A stretch of 64,000 nt of DNA, taken from positions 744,001 through 808,000 of the forward strand of contig RSEE01000013.1 in NCBI GenBank assembly GCA_003971905.1. Reading direction: 5' to 3'. Both the position numbers and the translations under genes were made by a program. The notes beneath the pieces were generated by a model. The model did not search any database, was not told the DNA's origin, and saw only the letters and a program-made list of their open reading frames with translations. This DNA is from Moniliella sp. 'wahieum' (Eukaryota > Basidiomycota > Moniliellomycetes > Moniliellales > Moniliellaceae). Below, piece after piece: positions 52,656 to 61,796 of the stretch (position 1 is the stretch's first letter; every line of letters starts with the position of its first letter).

Positions 52656-54326
52656 ATGTCATCAACGGTGTTGGACTTTGTTGGGATCGGCTATGGTCCC
52701 GCCCACATTTCGCTCTCGGTCGCGCTGCGGGAGAACCTGGGCGGCAGCTTGCCTGCGGGCAAAATTGCGTTTTTGGAAGCCAACCCGCAGTTCCGCTGGC
52801 ACACCTCGCTCCTCTTGCCGGGGGCCATGCTGCAAGTGAGCCCGCTCAAGGACATGGCCATGCTGCGCGACCCCACCTCAAGTTTCACCTACTACAATTA
52901 CCTGTTTACCCAAGGCCGCCTCGCCGGGTACATCAACCGGTCCGACTCGGTCCCGTCGCGGCGCGAATGGTCGGCGTACCTTGCGTGGGTGCACGGCGAA
53001 TGAAAGCCGAGTCGCCTGAGGATACCATTCGGTTCGGCCACCGCGTCCAGCTCGTCACTCCGCTCGACACGCCCGAAGGGCGCATGTTTGCAATCGATGT
53101 GCGACCCCGACGGGGCCCAGTCGACTCGTCGCGCGCAACGTATCGGTCGCCATTGGCGGCGTGCCTTCCATTCCTTCCCGCTGGGCCGACACGTACGCCC
53201 AAGACCAAACCCACTCGGTCCCGCGCATCCTTCATTCGGGGCAGTACCTGCCGGGCCTGCGACGCATCCAGGCGCACTTGCCGCCCAAGCCGCGCATTGC
53301 CGTCGTCGGCTGTGGCCAAAGCGGAGCGGGGAAATCACACTCCACCTCCACGCCCTCTTGCCCAGCGCCGAGATTGAGACCGTGTACCGGCGTCCGGCGG
53401 TGGTGCCTTCGGACGATAGCGCGTTTGTCAATGGTGCAGCGTTTGACCCGGAATCGACCGGTGCGTTTTGGCGCCAGCCGCTGGCGGAACGGCAGGTCCG
53501 CTTGGACGAGTGGCACCGGACCAACTATGGCGTGGTGCACCCGCACACATTGGATGCGCTGTACGAAACGACGTACCAGCAGCAAGTCGAGCAGTTGCCG
53601 GTCGAAGACGAGTTGCTGGGTCAGACCGACCACACGGGCACCATCCTTCTTCGACCCAGCACCACCGCCACGCCCGTCGAGCTTGGTGCGGACGGCGTGC
53701 TGCTACGTCTGGACAATGCCAGCACGTCGGCGGTGGAGCAAGTGCGGTACGACCTGGTGTGTGCTTGCGACCGGCTTCCAGCGTAAGGTCGCCTACCATC
53801 CTGCCCTGGCTCCCTTGGCGGACGACTACCCGCTCGCCACGGCCCTTACGCCGCTGGAGGCCGAGCCCGATGCACCGCAGGAACCTGCCGCGGGCGCAAC
53901 CGGCCCAACGGCCGACATGCAACGTGCCGCCGCTCGCGGTATCACAAGGGACTACCGTCTGGTGAGCCGGGCCGAGCGCGACGCGCACCGCAGTCTGCCT
54001 TCTTCCCCCGGCAGCGCAGAGAGCCACATGGTGGTATCACAAGCGACGCTGGTGGAGGAACCTGTGGCGCTCTTACCACGGGTGCAATCTATGTCTTGGG
54101 ACCCAACGAAGCCACCCACGGCCTGTCCGACTCGCTCCTTTCCGTTGCCTCGGCCCGCGCGGGGGAGATTACAGAATCGTTGCGCCAACGCGGCGTACTG
54201 GCCCGCCTCGGCCACGGCCTGCCCCGGCCAGCTTCGGCAGAGAGCTCGGCAGACGAATTGGTGAAACCGATTGTTCCAATCGTCGCTGCTGCTCCGGCTG
54301 CTCCGGCTCCTGCAGTCGCCCTCTGA
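52656..54326 (+). CDS. L-ornithine N5-monooxygenase (siderophore biosynthesis)
   Basis: This FAD- and NADPH-dependent enzyme (SidA/Sid1 family) hydroxylates ornithine, the committed step of hydroxamate siderophores such as ferrichrome. The start at 52656 gives MSSTVLDFVGIGYGPAHISL with the FAD GxGxxx motif, then IAFLEANPQFRWHTSLLLPG, AMLQVSPLKDMAMLRDPTSS and FTYYNYLFTQGRLAGYI, all highly conserved. The NADPH site reads KPRIAVVGCGQSGAGE, followed by WHRTNYGVVHPHTLDALYET and TGTILL-like sequence. The third motif is LATGFQRKVAYHP, and the C terminus reads YVLGPNEATHGLSDSLLSVA then a Pro/Ala-rich tail ending APAVAL. About five frame changes occur (for example near 53000, 53330, 53760 and 54080). 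The upstream iron-type GATA site suggests iron repression. Confidence 0.92.
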
Positions 54327-55580
54327 GATCTCAGTGTGAGATTTGACCGGTCTGACCCGCCGTCGCTGCCTCGTTTGCGTTTCTGTCCCGCGCTCTGCCC
54401 TGACTAGTAGTGATTTGACCTGGTATGAGCCCATGAGCCCCTGCTACTTGCTTCGTACATGTGTCGTGCCTTGCCCTCGCCCCACGCGGCTGGGATGGGG
54501 CACGCTTGCTCCACACCTGCCATGGGAACCAAAACCATCGATCATGCTTCTCCGTCCGAAGGGACTTGGCGTGGACCTGTGTACCATAGATGTTTTCGTT
54601 TCGTGGGGAAATCCGTCCTGAGGGCCTGAGGCCTGCGGCCTGATCGATGATCGATGATCCCGACGGCGGTGACCTCGACCCAGTACTCATATACCTAAGG
54701 TAGGTGGAACGAGGTTCAAGAGGATCGCGCTATCAGCTTGAAGCTTGAACCATGGCAGTGGGCTTGGCGAGTGACGGGGGCTAGTGGCTCGTGGCTAATG
54801 CATAATGGCTAAAATAATGGTGCTAGTGATGCTGCGGCGGATATGGGGCGGGTGCGGCTGGGGTTAGCACTTGGCGCTTAGCAACGGTCGGAAACGCGGC
54901 CGGGCGGGTGCGAGTTGCACCTTGCGCCTTGGCGGGCAGGACCAGGACAGGCCCAAGCCCAGGGCAGGACCTCGTGGCGCCGATGCGCGGCTGAGCGCTG
55001 ACATGGCTGACAAAGCAGGCAACCCCTCCGCAGCGCACGGGGCGGGTGTGCGGAGGCTGAGAGCTGACAGATTGGCGTGGGACATGTGACAGGTGTGACA
55101 GGTGATGGGGGAGAGTGGCAGGTGCGAGCGGGCGGCTGCCACGGGCGGCATGGGTTTGGTAGTGGCTAGTAGTACTAGTGGCTAATGGTTGGGGAGCGCT
55201 TGAAATTGCACGCCGTGGCATCTCCCCACACGCGTTGGGGCGGGCAGAGTGCGCTGGTGCCTGCTGGTGTGCGGGGCGCGTTGGCTGCGCGGGAGGCGCG
55301 TCTGCCTCGCCTCGATCGCCACGATCGCCTCACTCGGCCAGTTCCTTTCACGCGCCGGCCCCGTCTCGGTGGGTTGGCGATAGTGGCCCAGGCCGCGGAG
55401 CGCGGATTGAATATTCTCCCACGTCACGCGTCACATCCGAGCCAGCACTCACCTCGGCCTCGGGGCTCAGGTGCAGCGTTCAGGGCCAGCGCTAAGCGCT
55501 AAGCGCTACGCTGGAAGCATTCAGCCTCCTGCCCGCCCACTCCCCTTCTACCACCTCGCCATCCCTCCCCGCACCCCCGC
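54327..55580. other. Intergenic region between ornithine monooxygenase and P450
   Basis: 1.25 kb with no supported gene. Short words recur: cgatgatcgatgatc near 54642, cttgaagcttgaacc near 54736, agtggctcgtggctaatg near 54784 and the triple agcgct palindrome at 55488-55507. Confidence 0.45.
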
Positions 55581-57288
55581 ATGGCCATCGTCTCCACCCT
55601 GGCCCAGACCGGCCCGCTCACCTCGTCCTGGGCGCCGCCGCCCTCGTCTTCCTCCTCCTCCTCGCCATGTACCCCGACCGGCCCCTCGGCGTGCGCGCCG
55701 CCCAGCCCGGCATCCCCACCCCCCCCGGCTGCTACGCCTTGTCGGTCACTGGTGGTTGGTCCGCCAAGGCCTGCTGGGCAAGCTCGAAGGCGTGCTTCGC
55801 TTCATCCTCCAGTACCAGCAGAACATTGCTCCTGGCGGAATGCCCCTCAGCTTCTGCATCCCTTTAGTCTCCGGGCCGCACCCTCGTTCTCAATCGGCCC
55901 GAGTACATCGAGTACATCCAGAAGACCAACTTTGACAATTACCCCAAGGGCTACTTCCAGGGCTCTACCATGGCCGACTGCTCTCCCCGAAGGCATCTTT
56001 GTCGCCGACGGCAACACCTGGAAGCAAGTAAGTGCGCCCCCACTCCCCGCCCCTGTACATCGCGCCGACGCTGACATTCCTTTGGTCCTTAGCAACGCAA
56101 GTTGGCCAGCCGCATTTTTAGCGTCAACAATTTCCGCGAGCACGTCCAGACCACTGTGCACCAGCAGATTGGGCGTCTGCAAGGCCTGGCGAGCGAGTGT
56201 GCCGCCGAGTCGACGCGGGTCAACCTACCGGACCTCATGTTCCGCTTCACCCTTGACTCGTTCCTCGAAATGGCGTTTGCCGCGCCGCTGGGCAGCCTAC
56301 CCGCCGAACCCAAGGGCCTCGCTCACAATGTTGCGTTTGCCAAGGCGTTTGATTGGGCCCAAGTGGTGGTGATGAAGCGCTTTCTCAACCCGCTGTGGAT
56401 GTGGACCGAGCCCTTCACACTCGACCGGGCGCAAGATGCGAGAGGCAATCAAGACGATGCACGGCACGTGCACCCAGATATTGACCAGCGCTTTGCCGCC
56501 ATCGAGCGGGGCGATACGAATGTGAGCAAGAGCAAAGGGACAGGGAAAGATTTGTTGCAGTTGTTCATTGACCAGGGCTGTGATCGCGACATGCTGGTCA
56601 CCGTCTGTCTCAACTTTATCATTGCCGGACGCGACACGACGGCGCAAGCGTTGGGCTGGGCGTTTTACATGCTGCATCAGAACCCGCGCGTGGTGGCCAA
56701 GTTGCGCCAGGAAGTGGCCGAGGTGTGGGCGCGCCCGAGTCGCAGCGTCCGATGGACTATGACGATCTGAAGCACACCCTACGCCCAAGCGGTGTTTAAC
56801 GAGACGTTGCGCTTGTGGCCGTCGGTTCCCAAGAATGCCAAGCTGGTGCTGGAGGACGATGTGATTGTTCCGTCGACCTCGTTCAAGGAGGGGTACGGCA
56901 CGGGCGTGGAGCCAGTTCGGCCGGGCCAGCTGCCGAATGTGTTTGCGCAAAAGGGCACCACTGTGCTCTGGTCCGATTGGGTCATGGGTCGCATGCCCGA
57001 AATTTGGGGCGAAGATGCACGAGTTCAAGCCCGAACGGTTCTTGCACCCGGACGGCACCTTGCGCACCTTTAGCCCCTACGTCTTCCATGCGTTCAACGC
57101 CGGGCCTCGCTTGTGCCTCGGCCAGACGCTGGCCACGTACGAAGGGTGTGCAGTGATGGCGGCCTTGCTGGGCAAGTTTGACGTCCAGGTTTGACGACGA
57201 GCTGGCCGCGTCTCCACCCGACTTTGCCGAGTCGCTGACACTGCCCATCAAGAACCAGTACTATGCGCGGTTTGTGCCGCGCGAGTAA
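55581..57288 (+). CDS. Cytochrome P450, fatty-acid/alkane hydroxylase-like
   Basis: A haem-thiolate monooxygenase, probably anchored in the ER. The start at 55581 gives MAIVSTLAQTGPL and a membrane anchor (LVLGAAALVFLLLLAMY), then a proline hinge (GIPTPPG). Conserved blocks follow: EYIEYIQKTNFDNYPKGYFQ, EGIFVADGNTWK, an intron at 56028-56092 (GTAAGT to CTTAG), QRKLASRIFSVNNFREHVQT, the I-helix NFIIAGRDTTAQALGWAFYM, the ExxR helix NETLRLWPSVPKNAKLV, WVMGRMPEIWGEDA and the haem loop FHAFNAGPRLCLGQTLATYE with the cysteine ligand. It ends NQYYARFVPRE at a stop at 57286-57288. The KTNFDNYPKG and DGIFVADG signatures are shared with CYP52/CYP63/CYP86-type omega-hydroxylases. About eight frame changes occur. 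Confidence 0.88.
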
Positions 57289-57876
57289 CGAACGAGTCAG
57301 GCCGGCAGACGGTTGGTGTTTCGTCTCGATGGTTTATTGTGGTTCACGGCATCATGCATTCTGCATCCTGCTTTGGTGTTGTTCAGATTATGTACCCCCC
57401 ATGACGGAGAGGAGGCACAGAGGTACAGGCTGTGGTGTTAGGCCATAGGCGCACGGACATGGGGTTTTGTTTGGTTTGGGGCTCTGCCAACCGAACTGAA
57501 CTCGATGCAGGTGAGACGTTGAGTCGGAGTCGGTCTCAGTCGGGGCCTGGTGGGATCCAGATCCGAGATCCGAGATCCGAGATCTGAGGTCTGAGAATCT
57601 GACAGCCGCCCGTGTTGGTTCCAGCATACCATTTGAGTTTGTTTTTCTTTTCTTTTTTTTTCGTGGCAACAGTGCACAGACCACCGGGCCTGGCGCGTGA
57701 CGCGTGACGCGTGACAGAGGTGCCGTGTCGCTCTGTCCCTGGGAGGTACAACGTGCAACACTCAGGCTGCGTATCTAAGCCGCAGCAAGAGTCGGATCCA
57801 GTTGTGGCCAACCCACCAGTCAACAGAAGCGCTGGCTTGGCCTCGCCGTTCCATCCGTCCATCCATCCATCCATTC
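57289..57876. other. Intergenic region
   Basis: It includes a tccgagatccgagatccgagatctgagg direct repeat near 57558-57590, a T-rich stretch near 57638-57662 and a gcgtgacgcgtgacgcgtgac repeat near 57692-57714. No gene is seen. Confidence 0.5.
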
Positions 57877-58884
57877 ATGTCGTCCGCCTCCTCTGCGTTG
57901 CCGTACCGGTGGCTGTCGGCGCCTGCGCCCCGGCGCTTCCGAGCGGGTACACAGAGCATGTGCTGGAGCGTCCCGACGGTGCGAGGATGTACCTCGAGTG
58001 GAACGCTTCCTCGCGTCAGTTTGCCGACAGCCTGGGCCCGCCGGTCTTTCTCCATGGCGGCTTGGCCAGCAGCGAATGTTGGGCGCATCAGATCGAGCAC
58101 GTGCTGCAGACTACGTCCCGCAGGCCAGCCCGCGTGGGTCATCTCGATTGATTCGCGTGGCCAAGGCCGGTCTGGGTTTGGCCAACTCAACTTCCCCGCC
58201 GGCACGACGCCGCGCACGCCGCATCTGACCTACACGCAGATGGGCGACGATACGGTGGCGGTGCTGAGGCGCTGTCGATTGGACGGGCGCGGCTGGTGGG
58301 CGGTCGGACGGGGCGATTTGTGCTTGGACCTGTTGCTACGGTACGCTGAGCACATTGGCACGGCGTATGCGTTTGCTGCCAACTACGATACGAGTGGCTT
58401 GTACCACGGCCCGCCGAGCCCGGCAACGAAAGAATCGATACCGGGACAGGCTATTACCAGCGCGTCAACCCGACCCCGACTGGGACGCGTCAAGGCCGCC
58501 CGTGCATGGCATGTGGACCTCCCAGCCCAACTGGAGCCTGGACCAATTTGCCGATGCAGCGCGGACCAAAACCGCCCCAAGCCCTCTTGACCGCCACCAC
58601 GCCTGGCATCCCAACGCGACGGCGCGCATCTGGATCGTCGATGGCGACCACGAAGAAGCTGTCGCCATCGAACAGGCTTACCAACTGGCCAAGGTCATGC
58701 CCAAACTACCTTGCTCATACCCGCCACCTCGCACTTTGCCATGGTGCAAGACCCCGCGACGTGCAATGCGACCTTGGGACGCCTTCCTGGCGTACCAGCC
58801 CCCGAAGCGTAAAGTGAAGAGCAAAGCGCAGAGCACCCCACCCCCCCACCTGGGTGGGTCCCCGAGCAAACGGGTTGCACGATA
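57877..58884 (+). CDS. Alpha/beta hydrolase
   Basis: A serine hydrolase of the alpha/beta fold, substrate unknown. Blocks in order: EHVLERPDGARMYLEWNASS, PPVFLHGGLASSECWAHQIE (oxyanion HGG), WVISIDSRGQGRS, HLTYTQMGDDTVAVL, a nucleophile elbow that reads GRSDG or GWSDG depending on frame, LLLRYAEHIGTAYAFAANYD with TSGL, and IWIVDGDHEEAVAIEQAYQL carrying the likely acid. The C-terminal part LILPATSHFAMVQDPATCNA holds the probable catalytic His. One reading of the N terminus (VRLLCVAVPVAVGACAPAL) looks like a signal peptide, so it may be secreted; the start at 57877 is uncertain. Several frame changes occur. It follows the P450 in the same direction. Confidence 0.8.
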
Positions 58885-59488
58885 GAATAGTATACTCCCT
58901 GCTCCTCTCGTTCCCCACCCGTCCCTCGTGTCGGGCCCAGCGCCCACTCCGGAATACCTTGTTACACGCACTACTTGCTATACAGTCGGGGCAGCACCAG
59001 GGGGCAGAATACAGTTGTGCCCATTACGGGAAAGAGAAGCAAACAAAGCGAGGTAGCAGGGGAGCACATGCGCCTGCCTATGTGCCGGCCCGCCACTCCG
59101 CTGGTCTGCTGAGAACTGCAGGAGGGGAGGATGCCGGGGAGAGGGGGGGGAAGGGAAGGAGGTGGAAGGGAACGGGAACGGGGTGTTTTTGGATGAGCGA
59201 GCAACGGACTGCGAGGGGCAAGCGAAGGATGAGAACTCGCCCCGGGGAGGAACCAACAAGGGACACGAGCGAGAAAAAAAGGCAAAGAGGAGCAAAAACG
59301 TTTAGCTGAGGAGGGAGAGAGAGAGCAAAAAAGAGGGGTGTTTTGCTGAGGAGAACGTGGAAGGGTGCGTAGACAAAGGCCAAGAAGAATAAAAGGAGGA
59401 AAAAGAAAGGTGGAATGGAAGGGCCAGAGCCAGGGGATGGGCCGCAGGGGGACGGCGATAGCAACGGCAACGGGGACGGGGCCGGCAT
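58885..59488. other. Convergent intergenic region, purine-rich
   Basis: The plus strand from about 59120 to 59420 is strongly G/A-rich (for example gagggagagagagagcaaaaaagagg). This makes long open frames on the minus strand that are only composition. No gene. Confidence 0.55.
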
Positions 59489-60696
59489 TTACGCATGGGC
59501 CAAGACAAACGGGTTGGGCCCCGACGCTTGCAGCGGGTCCGCACTGACCGACTGGTGCGGCTGCAACGCAGCCCAATCGGGCAAAGGCGCAAACGAGTCG
59601 TGCGGGTTGAACGTCGAGGCATCGTACATGCTCAACGAGTCGGCCGAGAATCATCGACTGCCGCTGGCCGGGACGATAACCTGAGACTGGCGCGCTTTCG
59701 AGATACGAGACTGGCGCGGTGCACCGCGCCGGCCCCCCGGCTACGGCGACCGACAAAGTCATTCTTCCTGGTCCCACCGCGTGCTTGCGGCCGACCGACG
59801 CCAGGGCCGGTCGAAGTCACCGTCTTGCGTCGGGCAGGGAGGTTGCCTTCGGGCATATCGGCCGGGGAGGGGTCCATGTAGCGCAAGGTGCGCGACATGC
59901 GCGATTGGCGGCGGGATTTGGCCGTGGTAGATTGACGCGAGGTGGTAGAGAGACGGTACTTGCTCATCCGTTTCCCATTCGACGCCGGTGGCGGCCATCA
60001 ATCACTGTGCTCCGTCGGGCCCGTTCGCGATCCAGACGTGTCTCGGCCGCCTGCGGGAAGCGTCGTCGGCATCGGGAACCGGCCATGTTGATGGTCATTC
60101 GCGGCCGTTGTAGTTAACCATGCCAGGCGCGCTCGGCGCCGGGGCACTGTCGTAAGGCAACAGCGAGGCTGGCGTAGCGGAAGAAGCCAAAGCGCCCGGG
60201 CCACGTCGGGCGGCCGCCGCAGGACCCGGGAAGTCTACCCCAGAGAACCCGATCGGCCATGAAGAGAAGCATTGCCAGCCAAGCTCACCGCTGACTCCCC
60301 CCCCAGCTAGGGGGGCTGCGGAGCCAAGCAAAGCCTTGTGGTCCACATCAAGTGGCGACTTGCTCGTCCCGATCGCATCCGACTTGGGACGGGATGCGGC
60401 ACTGGGCTGGAACATGCTCGGTTGGGCTGGGCCAGCCTGGGCGTAGGGGAAGGCCTCTTGCCGGGGCGCGTTGGTGTGGCTCAAGATGGAGGCGAGCAGG
60501 ATGCACAGGACAAAACACGCCGGCCAGCACGCAGATCATGGCAATAATCGCATTGATCGTGATGCCCAGGGTGTTGTCGAAGCGGAGCAGTTGGGTCCGG
60601 CCATGGTCTTGACCATGGAATTGACGGCTTGCGGTCGCCAGTCTCGATGGAAGAGGAGGCGCTGCTGGAGACCGACACGGCGGCGGACAAACGCAT
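59489..60696 (-). CDS. Unidentified single-pass membrane protein
   Basis: I do not recognise the family. The start at 60696 (MRLSAAVSVSSSASSSIETG) is followed by a hydrophobic segment (LGITINAIIAMICVLAGVFC, extending into LCILLASIL in another frame) that should be a single membrane anchor. The rest is a polar tail (EAFPYAQAGPAQPSMFQPSA; MSKYRLSTTSRQSTTAKSRR) with serine/arginine-rich stretches and a conserved-looking end: SADSLSMYDASTFNPHDSFA, PLPDWAALQPHQSVSADPLQ and ASGPNPFVLAHA, with a stop at 59489-59491. An SMYDASTF-type end with prolines may be a protein-binding tail. At least four frame changes. Confidence 0.55.
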
Positions 60697-61541
60697 GCGG
60701 AAGATGGGCGAATGGGCGTGGGAGTAGGTGGGGCAGGTGGGGGGGGAGGGGAGGGGAGGGGGAGGGGAGGGGAGAGGGGGGAGGGGGCGGTAATGAGCGT
60801 GTGGGGGTGCGGGTGCGGGTGCGGTGCGGGTGCGGGTGGTGTGGTGTGTGGGTGGAGATGGGGCGGGAGGCTAGGGAAGGGAGTCAACCCAGAGGAAACG
60901 AGCGGTAAAGGGGTGTGGGAGCGGGGGATGGGCGAGCGGCGGACAACAGGCGACACCGCCAGCAGTGCCGTGCGCAGGGGAGGGATGAGGGAGGTGGGTG
61001 GGGGCGGAGGGGCGGAGGGGCGAGGGACGGGACGAGGAAGGAGGAAGAAGGCGGAAAGGAGTGGGCCAGGCCAGTGGCACCACAGGTGTGGGCTGCGGCT
61101 GCTCGGTCGCGCCGTGCTGCGCTGCGCCAAGCACTGCTCGGCTGGGTCGGGCGCCACCGAAATGGGGCGCGCGGCAGAGTGGCAGTGTGCCGCCACGCTG
61201 GCACCCGAGCGCTGCGAGCGCAGGCGCACAGGAGCACACGCCCGCCACTGTGCCCTGGAGGCCAAGACTACTCGGCACACGCACGCTGGCCTGGTGCTGC
61301 CTGGTGCGCCGCTCGGGCGCGGCCGTGGGGCCGCACGGAGACGGAGTGTACTGAGCACTGGCCCCGCGCGCCCGCGCCTGGCCACACAGGCGCCGCGCCA
61401 CAGATCGCGTGATCGCCCCCCGAACCGGTGAGACTCGGCCCCACTGCGATCGGCCAGGCGCCCAAGCCACAGCGGCTGGGTGCGGCCATCCAGCGCGCGC
61501 ACCAGCCTCCCGCAACCCACCCGATGGCCGCGCACAGAGGG
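60697..61541. other. Intergenic region with G-rich tract
   Basis: On the plus strand 60738-60790 is a run of ggggagg/gggagggg units, able in principle to form G-quadruplexes, followed by gggtgcgggtgcgg repeats near 60806-60836. It lies upstream of the membrane protein gene. No gene is seen in the rest. Confidence 0.5.
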
Positions 61542-61796
61542 TGCTAGGCCCTAGCTAGTCCGTACCTCAATTCAATATGCAACCCGCCAGCCTCGCTACC
61601 ACCCAAGCGCTTTGCTATTGCATCCACAACCACAACTGTCGGCCTCGCTACTACCACAGAATGTGAGCACTGAACGTCGTATTGGACTAAGAAGCTTCTG
61701 CGACTGACTCGTCCAGAAGACTGGTGCGAGCTCGGAAGGAATGAAAGCTGACTCACGTGACTCAGGGTCCGCGCGGTCCTAGGACGGATGTCAACA
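61542..61796 (-). repeat. Candidate 3' LTR of the copia element
   Basis: Directly after the end of the pol region the minus strand reads a purine-containing ggtcagcgggg followed by TGTTGACATC, a usual start for a Ty1/copia LTR, and a matching CA end (cctagca) falls about 255 bases further. Only one copy is in the window, so the limits are a proposal. Confidence 0.4.

Noticed and set aside
52656-58884. A full siderophore gene cluster
   Set aside because: Only the ornithine monooxygenase is specific to that pathway; no NRPS, acyltransferase or transporter is present in the window.
58971-59777. 268-codon minus-strand frame in the purine-rich region
   Set aside because: Composition comes from a G/A-rich tract; the convincing end of the membrane protein gene lies in another frame (stop at 59489).
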